From CAZIAK01 sp964537035 (GTDB lineage: Bacteria > Planctomycetota > B15-G4), in the NCBI GenBank assembly GCA_964537035.1, contig CAZIAK010000001.1, forward strand, positions 248,001 to 312,000: DNA of 64,000 nucleotides, in the 5' to 3' direction. Under the pieces are notes generated by a model that was given only the letters and a program-made list of their open reading frames with translations, was not told where the DNA came from and did not search any database. Positions within the stretch are counted from its first letter, which is position 1. Every line of letters begins with the position of its first letter. Below, in pieces: positions 7,920-16,869 of this stretch. Made by a program: the position numbers and the translations under genes.

Positions 7920-9224
7920 TCATGCCCCCTGCCCTTCGAGCACGTAGACCGTGTCGAGCACCGCCGCCCGGGCCACTTCCACGATGTCCTCGGGCTGGCA
8001 TTGAGCCGTGGATTCCAGGGCCTCTTCGAGCTCGAAGACCCGCCCGCTGGCTAGCCCGTGTTGTCTGAAAGACAAGAGTTCTCGGGGAGCGTCAGAGAGC
8101 TGGCGCAAGCGCCGCAGCTGAGCGTTGCGTGTCAGGGCGAACTCGGCCTCGTCGAGACCGTCCTCGACCAGGCGGGTGAGCTCTTCGGTCACCGCGGCCT
8201 GTACCCGGTCGACCGCGTCACCGTCGACGCCAGCCTGCACCACGAGCGTGCCGCTGCTCACCAGCATGCTGGCCCCGCAGCCGTAGGCCAGGCCATCGGC
8301 CTCGCGCACTCGCTTGAACAGGCGAGAATAGGCGCCACCACCGAACGCCGTGGCGAACAACATGGCGGCCGGGCCGGCGAGGACCTCGGGAGGCAGGGTG
8401 TAGCCCATGACCAACTTGCTCTGGGCCAGGGTCTCTACGTCTCGCAGCTCTTGCACCGCTCGCGGGGGACGGGCGGCGGGGGGCGTGACCACGGTGGGCT
8501 GGCCATGATCCGTTCCACCCGCGAGCTGCTCGGCGGCCTGCAAGGCGGCCCGTTCATCGACGTCGCCAATGATCAGCAAGCGGCCGGGCGCCTTGTGCCG
8601 CAGCTCGTCCCAGGCCTCATGGACAAGCGCTTCGTCCAGGGCCCGAGCCTCGTCGACTGTGCCCCAGGAGTGGCGGGACAGGGGCGTGCCCTTGTGCATG
8701 GCCTCGACCATGCGGCGATAGGCCAGCAGACCCTTGTCGTCCGACAAGGACTCGATCGCCCGCGTCAGGTTGAGCTGTTCCTGGGCCAGGTGGTCCCCGC
8801 GAAAGCGCCCCTGGACCAGGGGCGGTTTGTGCAGGCATGCGGCGGCCAGTTCGACGGCCTGGGCGAACAGGTGCTCGCCCCCCACCTGGCTGTCCGCCAC
8901 GGTCTCGAAGCCGAAACGCAGCATCTGGGTCGGTCCATGCCCGGTGACCGAGGACAGCAGATCGAGGCAGTAGAGTTCTTCGCAGCGAGCCGCCAGCTGG
9001 GACAGATCAGGGAAGCTCGCCGTCCCTCGGGTGAGCAGATCGGGCAGGATCGCCCAGGCGGCCCGGTTGGCCCCCTCCGTCGCCTCGACCACCCAGTGCA
9101 CGGAGACGCCACGGTACTTGTCCGTGGAGGCCAGATGGACCTGCACGCCCCCAGGGCCCGGCAGGACCGAGAACGATGTGTCGACAGAATCGGGATGAGA
9201 GCTGTTCACGAGGGCTGGGACCAT
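7920..9224 (-). CDS. M16 family peptidase-like protein, inactive subunit (YmfF-like)
   Basis: This protein of 434 residues has the M16 fold pattern, with a C-terminal half containing FGGGAYSRLFKRVRE (the conserved SRLF region). At the N-terminus, where HxxEH should be, it reads AWAILPDLLTRGTASFPD, so the zinc ligands are missing. This is expected for the regulatory half of a heterodimeric M16B peptidase. The ATG at 9224 is preferred to the frame's upstream start because AGGGGGC, a good ribosome-binding site, precedes it. It lies 13 bp upstream of the active-subunit gene. Confidence 0.8.
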   Translation of the reverse strand: MVPALVNSSHPDSVDTSFSVLPGPGGVQVHLASTDKYRGVSVHWVVEATEGANRAAWAILPDLLTRGTASFPDLSQLAARCEELYCLDLLSSVTGHGPTQMLRFGFETVADSQVGGEHLFAQAVELAAACLHKPPLVQGRFRGDHLAQEQLNLTRAIESLSDDKGLLAYRRMVEAMHKGTPLSRHSWGTVDEARALDEALVHEAWDELRHKAPGRLLIIGDVDERAALQAAEQLAGGTDHGQPTVVTPPAARPPRAVQELRDVETLAQSKLVMGYTLPPEVLAGPAAMLFATAFGGGAYSRLFKRVREADGLAYGCGASMLVSSGTLVVQAGVDGDAVDRVQAAVTEELTRLVEDGLDEAEFALTRNAQLRRLRQLSDAPRELLSFRQHGLASGRVFELEEALESTAQCQPEDIVEVARAAVLDTVYVLEGQGA

Positions 9225-9308
9225 AGCTGATTGCCCCCTGACGGAGCGAGAGCCCCCGGCCCGCCATCCAGCCTCCACGGTTTCCTGAGGCCTCCCACCA
9301 GTAAGAGG

Positions 9309-9336
9309 TTGTTCCGCCAGCGCCAGGACCCATAAT
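9309..9336 (+). promoter_or_regulatory. Possible promoter for btpA-pcnB with a near-leaderless start
   Basis: TTGTTC (9309-9314), a 16-bp spacer and CATAAT (9331-9336) resemble a sigma-70 promoter. Transcription would begin about 7 bp downstream, at or next to the GTG start codon at 9343, which would make the mRNA leaderless or nearly so. Only the -10 element is close to consensus. Confidence 0.4.
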
Positions 9337-9342
9337 CACCCC

Positions 9343-10158
9343 GTGCAAGGTGTTCAAACAGCCCACGAGGCTGTGGTGTCCCTGCTGGCCTGCTCCAGGC
9401 CCTGGCTGATCGGGGTGTTGCATTTGCCGGCTTTGCCCGGTGCCCCCGGTGCAAGTGTTCCCGTCGGCATGATTGCCGAGCAGGCGGCGCACGACGCAAC
9501 CAGCTTGGCACGCACGGGCTTCACCGCAGTTGTCGTCGAGAACTTCTACGATGCCCCGTTCACGGCCGGAACCGTGGCGCCCGAGACTGTGGCGGCCATG
9601 GCGGTCGTCGTGCGGGCCGTGGTAGAGGCCGTCAACATTCCTGTGGGTGTCAACATGCTGCGCAACGACGGGCTCAGCGCCCTCGGTGTGGCGGCAGCCT
9701 GTGGAGCCTCGTTCATCCGCGTGAACATCCTGGCCGGGGCAGCTGTCACCGACCAGGGGCTGATCGAGGGGGACGCCCACACCTTGCTGCGAAGGAGGGC
9801 CGCGTTGGGAGTCGACGTCGCCGTCCTCGCCGATGTCGATGTGAAGCATGCGACCTCGCTCGATACCCGCGACCTGACGGTGCGGGCCAGAGAGCTGGTC
9901 GAGCGATCCCTGGCCGACGCCGTGCTCGTGACCGGAGATGCCACAGGTAGCCCTGTCGACGGCACCGACCTGGCCGAGGTGAGCCGAGCCGTGGCACCCG
10001 CCCCGGTCCTGGCCGCCAGTGGAGCCACTGCTGACACCATCGGCACTCTTCTTGACCAATGCGCCGGCGCCGTGATCGGCACGGCGCTCAAGCACCCTCA
10101 GACCGGCCGCGTCGACCCCGACCGTGCAGCCGCCCTGATCAAACGAATCCATTCATGA
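9343..10158 (+). CDS. BtpA/SgcQ family TIM-barrel protein
   Basis: The 271-residue protein begins after a short lead with LIGVLHLPALPGAPG, the typical BtpA-family N-terminus. It continues with GVNMLRNDGLSALGVAAACG and a C-terminal ATADTIGTLLDQCAGAVIGT phosphate-binding-like region. BtpA is needed for photosystem I stability in cyanobacteria; SgcQ and other homologues in non-phototrophs have no firmly known role and are regarded as TIM-barrel enzymes. The start is GTG. Its stop overlaps the pcnB start (ATGA), so the two are translationally coupled. Confidence 0.8.
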   Translation: MQGVQTAHEAVVSLLACSRPWLIGVLHLPALPGAPGASVPVGMIAEQAAHDATSLARTGFTAVVVENFYDAPFTAGTVAPETVAAMAVVVRAVVEAVNIPVGVNMLRNDGLSALGVAAACGASFIRVNILAGAAVTDQGLIEGDAHTLLRRRAALGVDVAVLADVDVKHATSLDTRDLTVRARELVERSLADAVLVTGDATGSPVDGTDLAEVSRAVAPAPVLAASGATADTIGTLLDQCAGAVIGTALKHPQTGRVDPDRAAALIKRIHS

Positions 10159-12506
10159 CCCACGCACCTGTTCCACACGCCAACACCCGTATCTTCCCGG
10201 CCAGCCTCGATCCCCGAGCCGTCGACGTGGTCACACGTCTGACCAAGGCCGGGTTCGAGGCCTACCTGGTGGGAGGCTGCGTTCGCGATCTCTTGCTCGG
10301 GCACATCCCCAAGGACTTCGACGTCTCCACCGAGGCCAGGCCCCGGCAGATCCGTCGCATCTTTCGCAACTGCCGCGTGATCGGGCGCCGCTTCAAGCTG
10401 GCCCATGTCCACTTTGGTGAGACGATCATCGAGGTGGCCACCTTTCGCCAGAACCCCACGGCAGAGAACGCCGCCGGAGAGAACAGCGAGAACGAAGAGG
10501 TCGACGCAGACGCCCTGCTGATCGTGCGGGACAACGTCTTCGGCACCGCAGAAGAAGACTCGGTGCGCCGGGACTTCACCATCAACGCCCTGCTCTACGA
10601 CGTCAACTCGAACGAGGTCATCGACTATGTGGGTGGCTTCGAGGACATCGAGAACAAGATCCTGCGCACCATCGGCGAGCCCGCCATTCGATTCGCAGAA
10701 GACCCGGTGCGCATGTTGCGGGCGATCAAGTTCACCTCTCGCCTCGACCTGACCCTTGAGCCCAGCCTCGCCGAGGCCCTGCACAGCTGCGCCCCACTGA
10801 TCGAGAACAGCTCGCCGGCCAGGGTCATCGAGGAGATCTTCAAGCTGCTCGCCTGCGGCAAGGCACAGACCTCCTTGGCCATGCTGCTCGACCACGGTCT
10901 GCTGCAGCGGCTGCTGCCCGAGCTGGCCGACTACTGGGCCGACCATCGAGACGAGCTGGTGGCGCTGGGACGGGCTCTCGATTTCGCAGATGGGGGCAAG
11001 CGCAGGGTCAGCAACGCCTTCTTGCTGGCCGTGCTTTTCCATGACCCCTTCCGGGCCCAACTTGCCGAGCAAGACGGCACCGATCCCATGGTGGTGATGT
11101 CCGATCTGGTGGCGCCGGCGGCTCTGCGCACGTCGATCCCCCGCCGCGACGTGGCCCACATGAAGCACATGCTGGTCACCCAGCTGCGCCTCGAGAGAAA
11201 CCGCCGAGGACGGCGCTTCCGCATGAACGAGTTCCTCGAGCGACCCAGCACCCACGAGGCCATCGACCTGCTCTACGTGCGCAGCCTGGCGGGAGCGATC
11301 TCCCCAGAGCGCCACGCCGAGTGGGCCATGAAGGTCGCCCGACAGCTGGGTGACAAGGTCCACCCTGGCAACACTGATGAGCCATCTTCTCCTCGACCGC
11401 CTCGCAAGCGGCGGCGCAGGCGCAGTCGCTCCCGGGGTGACCGTTCCGAGCGACAACGGGGTGACGATGGGAACGAGGGCCGCTCCGAGCGGCAGCAGCG
11501 TGGCGGAGGCAACGACGCCCGCTCAGGTGGCCGTCGCAAGGCAGAGGCTGGTGGCCCGAAGGCTCGAGACAAGAGTCGAGATCAAGCCCCCCCCGCACCC
11601 AAGACTCCGTCCCAACAGCCGACCACCTCCCAGGCCGAGGCGCTTCCAGAGAACGAGCCCCAGACGGCGGACAGCACCACGACTGCCAACTCTCCTGCTC
11701 CTGCAGAGCAGCTGTCATCCACGGCGGCCGGGCTGATGAACGAGACCCCTCGGCAGGGCCTCAAGGGGATGGTGAAGTCGTTCTTCAAGAAGGTCTTCGA
11801 CAGCGGCGAGAACGCGGCGCCCGCTGATTCAGAGACCCAGGGCACGCCCTTCCCCAAGCGGGACGCTGTCCGTCCCATGACTGAGCCTGAGCGGGCGAGA
11901 GCGCCCGCCGAGCCGGGACCCGCCGCGTCAGAGAGCGTCGAGGCTCCAGAGATTGAAGATCCAGGCCCACAGTCGGGCGAGGGCGACCAGGACAACATCG
12001 GCACCAAGGCCCAGCAGGGCGACGAAGGCTCTCGTCCACCGCGCAAGCGTCGTCGGCGGCGGCGCAGGAGACGCCCGGCCTCCTCGGCCACCGCAGACGA
12101 GACCAACGAGACCAACGACGAGTCCAGCCCAAAGGGCGATGGGCCGTCACCCACAGGCGAGAGCGACGAGAGCACGACGAACACGTCGGGCGAGAAGCGT
12201 CCCCCCCGCCGGCGTCGCAGCCGCTCCCGGGGAGGGCGAGGCAAGAGCCGGCGCGAAGGGTCCAGCGAGAGCAGCGACGCGAAGTCCGGCGAGTCTTCGA
12301 GTCGGTCCAAGTCGTCCAGCTCATCCCAGTCGTCACGTGCGCGCAAATCGGGGTCGCGCAAGTCAGGCGGCTCAGGGGATCGCTCACGCTCAGACCGCAA
12401 GAGCAACGACAACCGGCGGGACAGCAAACCCCAGCAAGACAAGGTTGACGATCTCTCCGGCTCCCAGCGGCACCCTGAAGACATCGAGGACACCTTCGAC
12501 TGGTAG
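10155..12506 (+). CDS. pcnB: Poly(A) polymerase / CCA-adding-type nucleotidyltransferase with long basic disordered tail
   Basis: The 783-residue protein has the class II nucleotidyltransferase head: LVGGCVRDLLLG near residues 38-49 and the catalytic KDFDVSTEARP near 53-63, then DSVRRDFTINALLYD and the RFAEDPVRMLRAIKF RNA-binding segment. It ends its folded part with the Arg-rich RRGRRFRMNEFLERP typical of PcnB, so poly(A) polymerase is favoured over CCA-adding enzyme. From about residue 405 to the end (about 375 residues) it is low-complexity, rich in Arg, Ser, Lys, Gly and Pro, with KRRRRR-type clusters. E. coli PcnB is about 465 residues. The ATG overlaps the stop of btpA. Confidence 0.85.
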   Translation: MTHAPVPHANTRIFPASLDPRAVDVVTRLTKAGFEAYLVGGCVRDLLLGHIPKDFDVSTEARPRQIRRIFRNCRVIGRRFKLAHVHFGETIIEVATFRQNPTAENAAGENSENEEVDADALLIVRDNVFGTAEEDSVRRDFTINALLYDVNSNEVIDYVGGFEDIENKILRTIGEPAIRFAEDPVRMLRAIKFTSRLDLTLEPSLAEALHSCAPLIENSSPARVIEEIFKLLACGKAQTSLAMLLDHGLLQRLLPELADYWADHRDELVALGRALDFADGGKRRVSNAFLLAVLFHDPFRAQLAEQDGTDPMVVMSDLVAPAALRTSIPRRDVAHMKHMLVTQLRLERNRRGRRFRMNEFLERPSTHEAIDLLYVRSLAGAISPERHAEWAMKVARQLGDKVHPGNTDEPSSPRPPRKRRRRRSRSRGDRSERQRGDDGNEGRSERQQRGGGNDARSGGRRKAEAGGPKARDKSRDQAPPAPKTPSQQPTTSQAEALPENEPQTADSTTTANSPAPAEQLSSTAAGLMNETPRQGLKGMVKSFFKKVFDSGENAAPADSETQGTPFPKRDAVRPMTEPERARAPAEPGPAASESVEAPEIEDPGPQSGEGDQDNIGTKAQQGDEGSRPPRKRRRRRRRRRPASSATADETNETNDESSPKGDGPSPTGESDESTTNTSGEKRPPRRRRSRSRGGRGKSRREGSSESSDAKSGESSSRSKSSSSSQSSRARKSGSRKSGGSGDRSRSDRKSNDNRRDSKPQQDKVDDLSGSQRHPEDIEDTFDW

Positions 12507-12552
12507 GTCCAGCGGGGTCTGGTGCGCGGGAAGGCGCCTGGACCCGAGCCCG

Positions 12553-13287
12553 TCAGTGTGGGTTGAACGTCCCCTGGTCGTGTCGCCGGCAGCGCTGACA
12601 GCGCAGGGAGTCCAACCCCAGCACGACCGCACTCACCTCGGCAAGGCGCAGCACGAAGCTGTGTCCTGTACGGAGGGGCACAGCCCGTGTGTCGTTGTCA
12701 TAGATGAGCACGGCGGGGCCCCGTTCCATTTCGACCTTCAACGTGGTGAATTCTGGCAACATGAGCGGTGGCTCGGGCCGGGTGGTGTTGTTGAAGGCCA
12801 CGCCCAAGCCTGCGCTGATCGACTCTCTCGTGATGCTGCGGTAGTAGCCCGTGCTGCCGAACGGCGTGGCCACCACCAGGCCATCACCCGTGATCACTCG
12901 CCCGGGCTGACCGTCTATGACCAGACGAAAGCGCGTGGCCAGGGCCGGGTTGTCATTGCGCATCACCACATCGTTGATGGCATGAAACGTCGCCCGTCCC
13001 ACCGTCAGTTCGATGCGCTCGAGAGCTTCGAGTGCGAGCTCGCCGCTGAGCAGCCGGGCGATCATGGCCGAGAGGTTGTGGCGCTCGCAGTGCTTCGTGT
13101 GCCTGCGGATACGGACAGGCAACTTGGGCACCAAGGGCGCCAGACGTTCTGCCCGCAGCAGCGTGCCGTCGCCGCCGTGACTGAGCACCACGTCGGGATT
13201 GCTACGCACCACCTTCAGGCCCGCCGCCTCTACGGCTTCGCAGGCCAGGCCCCGATCGTCCCCCACCACCAAGATGCGCTGAATCAT
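12553..13287 (-). CDS. nadK: NAD kinase
   Basis: This 244-residue protein carries GGDGT (residues 38-42), the NAD kinase signature, plus AINDVVMRND and the NAD-binding GDGLVVATPFGSTGYYRS. It phosphorylates NAD to NADP. It is somewhat shorter than most bacterial NadK proteins because of a short N-terminus and compact C-terminal region; the C-terminus carries CQRC. Its start overlaps the end of the upstream phosphatase-like gene by 4 bp (ATGA), and it converges on pcnB with a 46-bp gap. Confidence 0.9.
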   Translation of the reverse strand: MIQRILVVGDDRGLACEAVEAAGLKVVRSNPDVVLSHGGDGTLLRAERLAPLVPKLPVRIRRHTKHCERHNLSAMIARLLSGELALEALERIELTVGRATFHAINDVVMRNDNPALATRFRLVIDGQPGRVITGDGLVVATPFGSTGYYRSITRESISAGLGVAFNNTTRPEPPLMLPEFTTLKVEMERGPAVLIYDNDTRAVPLRTGHSFVLRLAEVSAVVLGLDSLRCQRCRRHDQGTFNPH

Positions 13288-14687
13288 GACCGTGCCTCAG
13301 CTCTCGCGGGCAGGGGCTGCTCAAGCAAGGTCGACAGGATCAGGTCATGGACCACGCGCAGGTCATCGCCCTCCCCGGGCTGGGGCACGCCGACGGAACC
13401 GATCAGCTGGGGCCAGAGTGAGCGCTCGGCAGGCATGTGACCGTGGGAGCCCGCCACCATCGATGGGTCGAGAGGGATCACGTCGAGCAGGTTGGCGAAG
13501 CCCAGTTTCTTGGCCAACACCCGGCGAGCGATGCGCAGCTTGGGGAACCGAAGGGCCGGGTCGAGAAACAACTCGGCGGGGTCGTAGCCCGGCTTGCGGT
13601 GAATGTCGACCGTGGGCGCGAAATCTGGAGCCCGCCCATCGTCGAGCCAGTACGGGTAGGCGAACCATGCCTCCGGCGCAGCCAGGGCCACCAGGTCTCC
13701 GGCCCGGCGGTGGTCGAGCCCCAGGGCCGCTCGCTGCTCACCTTCGACGACCCGCTCCACCCCGGCCAACCCCTCAAGGGTGCGACGGGCTGCCCGGCGG
13801 TCTGCAGGGTTGGCCACGTAGATGTGGGCCACCTGGTGATCGCACACGGCGAAGGCCCGGCTCGCCCCGGCGTCGAGGGTCTCGCCCACGGAGTCCTGCC
13901 AGAGCACCGCGAGCAGCCCTGCCTCGCGAAGAGCCCGATTGGGGAAGACCACCTGCTCCGTGGCGCCGATGCCGTATTCGGAGACCACGAGCACATCTAT
14001 GCCCAGGGCCTCCGCCCTGTCGATCAGCCGACCGGCCTCTCTGTCGACCTCCAGGACATGAGCGGGGACGTCCGGCCCCTGGGGCCCTTGGCGCTGAAGC
14101 ACGTAGTCGAGATGGGGCAGATAGACCAGGGCCAGATCGGGGTTGTCCGTCTCCAGCACGTCGAGAGATGCGTCGGTGATCCAGCGGGTCGAGGTGATGT
14201 CCGCGCCCGGTCCCCAGAACTTGAAAAGGGGGAAGCTGCCCAGGCGCTGCTCCAGGCGGGCCCGCAGATCATGGGGCCAGGTATAGACTCCTGGGATCTT
14301 GCGCCCGGTGGCGGGGTATTCTGGTCGGGGCGTCACCGCCAGATCGGCGCTGGAGTACATGTTGTACCACCAGAACAGCTTGGCCACCTTGAGGTCAGGG
14401 CGCTGCTCACGGGCGGTCTCCCAGACCTTCGGCCCCTGGACCAGCCGGTTGCTCTGACGCCAGAAGAGCACTTCGGAGAAGTCATGCTCGTACCAGCCAT
14501 TGCCCACGATGCCATGCTCGCTGGGCAGCTTGCCCGTGAGCATGGAAGCCTGGGCCGTGCAGGTGACGGCAGGAAACACCGGGGACACCGTGCGCTCCCA
14601 GCCCTTCGCGGCCAGGGCCCGCAGACGAGGACCCATGAGCGAGGGCACCAAACCCACGACGTCGATGACCAGCAGCCTGGCAGACAT
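13284..14687 (-). CDS. Alkaline phosphatase superfamily protein (type I phosphodiesterase / nucleotide pyrophosphatase)
   Basis: The 467-residue protein has the family's metal-binding Asp in LVIDVVG near the start. The nucleophile region FPAVTCTAQASMLTG (probable nucleophile T42) is followed by HGIVGNGWY. Further metal-site candidates are HLDY, VVSEYG and a C-terminal GSHGHMP. These enzymes hydrolyse phosphodiesters or pyrophosphates, and EboF-like members of this class are known. The ATG at 14687 was chosen because it directly precedes the conserved strand; the frame stays open further upstream into the divergent gap. It is translationally coupled to nadK. The substrate is unknown. Confidence 0.8.
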   Translation of the reverse strand: MSARLLVIDVVGLVPSLMGPRLRALAAKGWERTVSPVFPAVTCTAQASMLTGKLPSEHGIVGNGWYEHDFSEVLFWRQSNRLVQGPKVWETAREQRPDLKVAKLFWWYNMYSSADLAVTPRPEYPATGRKIPGVYTWPHDLRARLEQRLGSFPLFKFWGPGADITSTRWITDASLDVLETDNPDLALVYLPHLDYVLQRQGPQGPDVPAHVLEVDREAGRLIDRAEALGIDVLVVSEYGIGATEQVVFPNRALREAGLLAVLWQDSVGETLDAGASRAFAVCDHQVAHIYVANPADRRAARRTLEGLAGVERVVEGEQRAALGLDHRRAGDLVALAAPEAWFAYPYWLDDGRAPDFAPTVDIHRKPGYDPAELFLDPALRFPKLRIARRVLAKKLGFANLLDVIPLDPSMVAGSHGHMPAERSLWPQLIGSVGVPQPGEGDDLRVVHDLILSTLLEQPLPARAEARS

Positions 14688-14740
14688 GGGGGGAGCATAG
14701 CGTCTCAAGGTCAGATCAGAGATGGTGAGGACCACACAAG

Positions 14741-15697
14741 GTGAGATCGACCCTCGCACGCTGGCTGGCCCGCGCCTATCTGGGCAAGCCCGATCTGGCT
14801 GAGTTCGTGGCGCTGCGCGTGCCCGACCTGCCCAGCTTGTGCTCGACCCTGCGCAACGAGCTGGCCTTTCGCCTCGGCCTGCACTCCCTGCCCAGGCTGA
14901 CCACCCTGAACGTCGAGCTCACCAGCCGCTGCAACGTAGCCTGCAGCTACTGCGACGTGAACCGGGAGCTGGGCCGTCCCGCACAGGATCTGCCCTTGGA
15001 GGTCCTGGTTCGACTGCTGGAGACCACACCGGGGCTGCAGACCTTGCTGCCTTTTCAATGGGGCGAGCCCCTGCTCTACGAACCGCTCGATGAGGCCCTG
15101 GCCCATGCCAGCCAGCGTGGTCTGCGCACCTACCTGACCACCAACGGCACCATGCTCGACGGCGATCGCTTCGAGAGCCTCGGACGCGCGGGCCTGACCC
15201 GGCTCACGATCTCGCTCGATGGCGGCCCCGCCGAACACCGGGCTCGCCGAGGCTACGACCAGGGCGAGATCCTCCGCCGCCTGGCCCAGGCCCGGCAGGC
15301 CCGGGACGCCGCCGGGCTCGCCACCCGTCTTGATGTCTCCATGGTCGTCGACGAGACCGTGGCCCACGAGATCGACGGCTTTCGGCGACGCATGGCGCCC
15401 CTCTGCGATCGGGTGCAGTTCATCCCCAAGCTCATCGATGGCCCTCGTATGAGCCCGTGCCGAGAACCGAGCCGGGGCGTGATGGTGGTGCTCAGCGACG
15501 GACGGATCACCACCTGTTGCGCCGACGTGCGGGGTCAGCTCGCCCTGGGCCGCGTGGATGACGGCCCGCCAGCCGCCCTCTACGGCAGCGAAGCCTGGCG
15601 TGAACTCAGGGCTCGCCACCGACGCCACGACTGGCCCGAGACCTGCGCCCGCTGCGACGAGTGCCATGTCCCCGGCGTGAGCAAGCGCTTCTCATGA
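14741..15697 (+). CDS. Radical SAM/SPASM-like protein (first of two in the cluster)
   Basis: This 318-residue protein has the radical SAM cluster motif CNVACSYC (C64, C68, C71) after the strand LTTLNVELTSR. LTISLDGG and a C-terminal Cys-rich part (TTCCADVRG; ETCARCDECH) follow and suggest auxiliary iron-sulfur ligands of SPASM type. Such enzymes modify peptides or sugars by radical chemistry. The GTG start lies in the divergent gap with the phosphatase gene. The stop overlaps the next gene (ATGA). The product is unknown. Confidence 0.8.
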   Translation: MRSTLARWLARAYLGKPDLAEFVALRVPDLPSLCSTLRNELAFRLGLHSLPRLTTLNVELTSRCNVACSYCDVNRELGRPAQDLPLEVLVRLLETTPGLQTLLPFQWGEPLLYEPLDEALAHASQRGLRTYLTTNGTMLDGDRFESLGRAGLTRLTISLDGGPAEHRARRGYDQGEILRRLAQARQARDAAGLATRLDVSMVVDETVAHEIDGFRRRMAPLCDRVQFIPKLIDGPRMSPCREPSRGVMVVLSDGRITTCCADVRGQLALGRVDDGPPAALYGSEAWRELRARHRRHDWPETCARCDECHVPGVSKRFS

Positions 15698-16869
15698 GCC
15701 TGCCCAGTCGGCTGATCGAGGTGGCCAAGGGCATCGACGCCCTCATCGGTCGCCCCCTGGCCAGAGCCACCCAGGCGCCCCGTCGCACGCTGCCGAACGA
15801 CCCTGAGGACGTGCTGATCATTCGCCTCTGGGGGCTGGGCAACCTGGCTTTGCTGGCGCCCCAATTCGCCGCCAATCGCCAGCGCCGCCTGCGCCTGATG
15901 ACCTTGCAGCGCAACGTCTCCTTCGTGCGCCGCTACCTGCCGGAGGTCCAGCTGCTCGCGGTACCCGAGCCTCTCTCGCCGCGCCTGCCCCGGGCCGTGG
16001 TGCAAATCGCTCGCCAACTCTCTCGCGACCGCCCCCAGGTGATCGTCGACTGCGAGCAGTTTTTGCGCCTGCCCCTGACCTTGGCACGCTGGGCCAGCGG
16101 AGCACCGTGCGTGGGGCTGGACACTCCGGGGCAGTGCCGTGGTCCCCTGCTCGATGAGCCTGTCACCTATGAACCCTTGCGCCACAGCGGCGAGACCTTC
16201 GCCGCGCTCTGGGCACGGGCGGGGCTGGCCACCCACGACGGGCCCGGTGGCTTGCAGAGCACGCCTGAGCTCCATCAGGCTCAGCGCCGAAGCTGGGGCC
16301 TGGACCACCGGCCGCTCGTGATCATGCACCCAGGAAGCGGCGACCACTTTCCTGGTCGGCGTTGGCCTGCGGAGCACTTCGGCGAGCTGATGACCTTGCT
16401 GGCGAAGCCTGGCACGCATCAGCTGGTCATCACGGGCACCGCAGACGAACGACGTCTCTGCGCGCAGGCCGTGAAGGCCGCAAGAGGCACAGGCTCCTCA
16501 GCGATCACTGACTTGTCAGGGCAGCTGGACATCGAAGCGTTGATTGACCTCCTCTCCGGGGCCGCGCTGCTGGTGAGCAACGACACCGGCCCCCTGCACC
16601 TTGCCGATGCCCTCGACACCCCCACAGTCGGTCTGTTCGGGCCCAACACGCCCCACCGATACGGGCCCCGCCGCCCTGGCTCCGTCGCGCTCCACTCCGA
16701 CCTGCCCTGCAGCCCCTGTCTCGATGATCGGTACATGAAGCACTCGTCGTGCCGCCACTATGCCTGCATGACCTCGCTGGCTGTCGAGGACGTGGCCGGA
16801 CCGTGCCGAGCCATCCTGGGCGCCTCCGCCCCTCAACCAGCTGCCGACGCCCATGCCCACTCGTCTTGA
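15694..16869 (+). CDS. Glycosyltransferase family 9 (heptosyltransferase-like)
   Basis: The 391-residue protein shows the GT9 pattern: an N-terminal DVLIIRLWGLGNLALLAPQ, HPGSGDHFPGRRWP near residue 211 and LLVSNDTGPLHLADALDTPT with LFGPNTPHRYGP in the nucleotide-binding C-terminal half. GT9 enzymes transfer heptose from ADP-heptose during LPS core assembly. gmhA and gmhB, encoding heptose precursor steps, are present at 32.8 kb. The gene is embedded between two radical SAM genes and overlaps both, which is unusual for an LPS core gene. A Cys-containing C-terminal extension (CSPCLDDRYMKHSSCRHYAC) is notable. Confidence 0.85.
   Translation: MSLPSRLIEVAKGIDALIGRPLARATQAPRRTLPNDPEDVLIIRLWGLGNLALLAPQFAANRQRRLRLMTLQRNVSFVRRYLPEVQLLAVPEPLSPRLPRAVVQIARQLSRDRPQVIVDCEQFLRLPLTLARWASGAPCVGLDTPGQCRGPLLDEPVTYEPLRHSGETFAALWARAGLATHDGPGGLQSTPELHQAQRRSWGLDHRPLVIMHPGSGDHFPGRRWPAEHFGELMTLLAKPGTHQLVITGTADERRLCAQAVKAARGTGSSAITDLSGQLDIEALIDLLSGAALLVSNDTGPLHLADALDTPTVGLFGPNTPHRYGPRRPGSVALHSDLPCSPCLDDRYMKHSSCRHYACMTSLAVEDVAGPCRAILGASAPQPAADAHAHSS

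Noticed and set aside
10098..11456. Minus-strand frame of 452 codons opposite pcnB
   Set aside because: Antisense shadow of a gene with unmistakable nucleotidyltransferase motifs.
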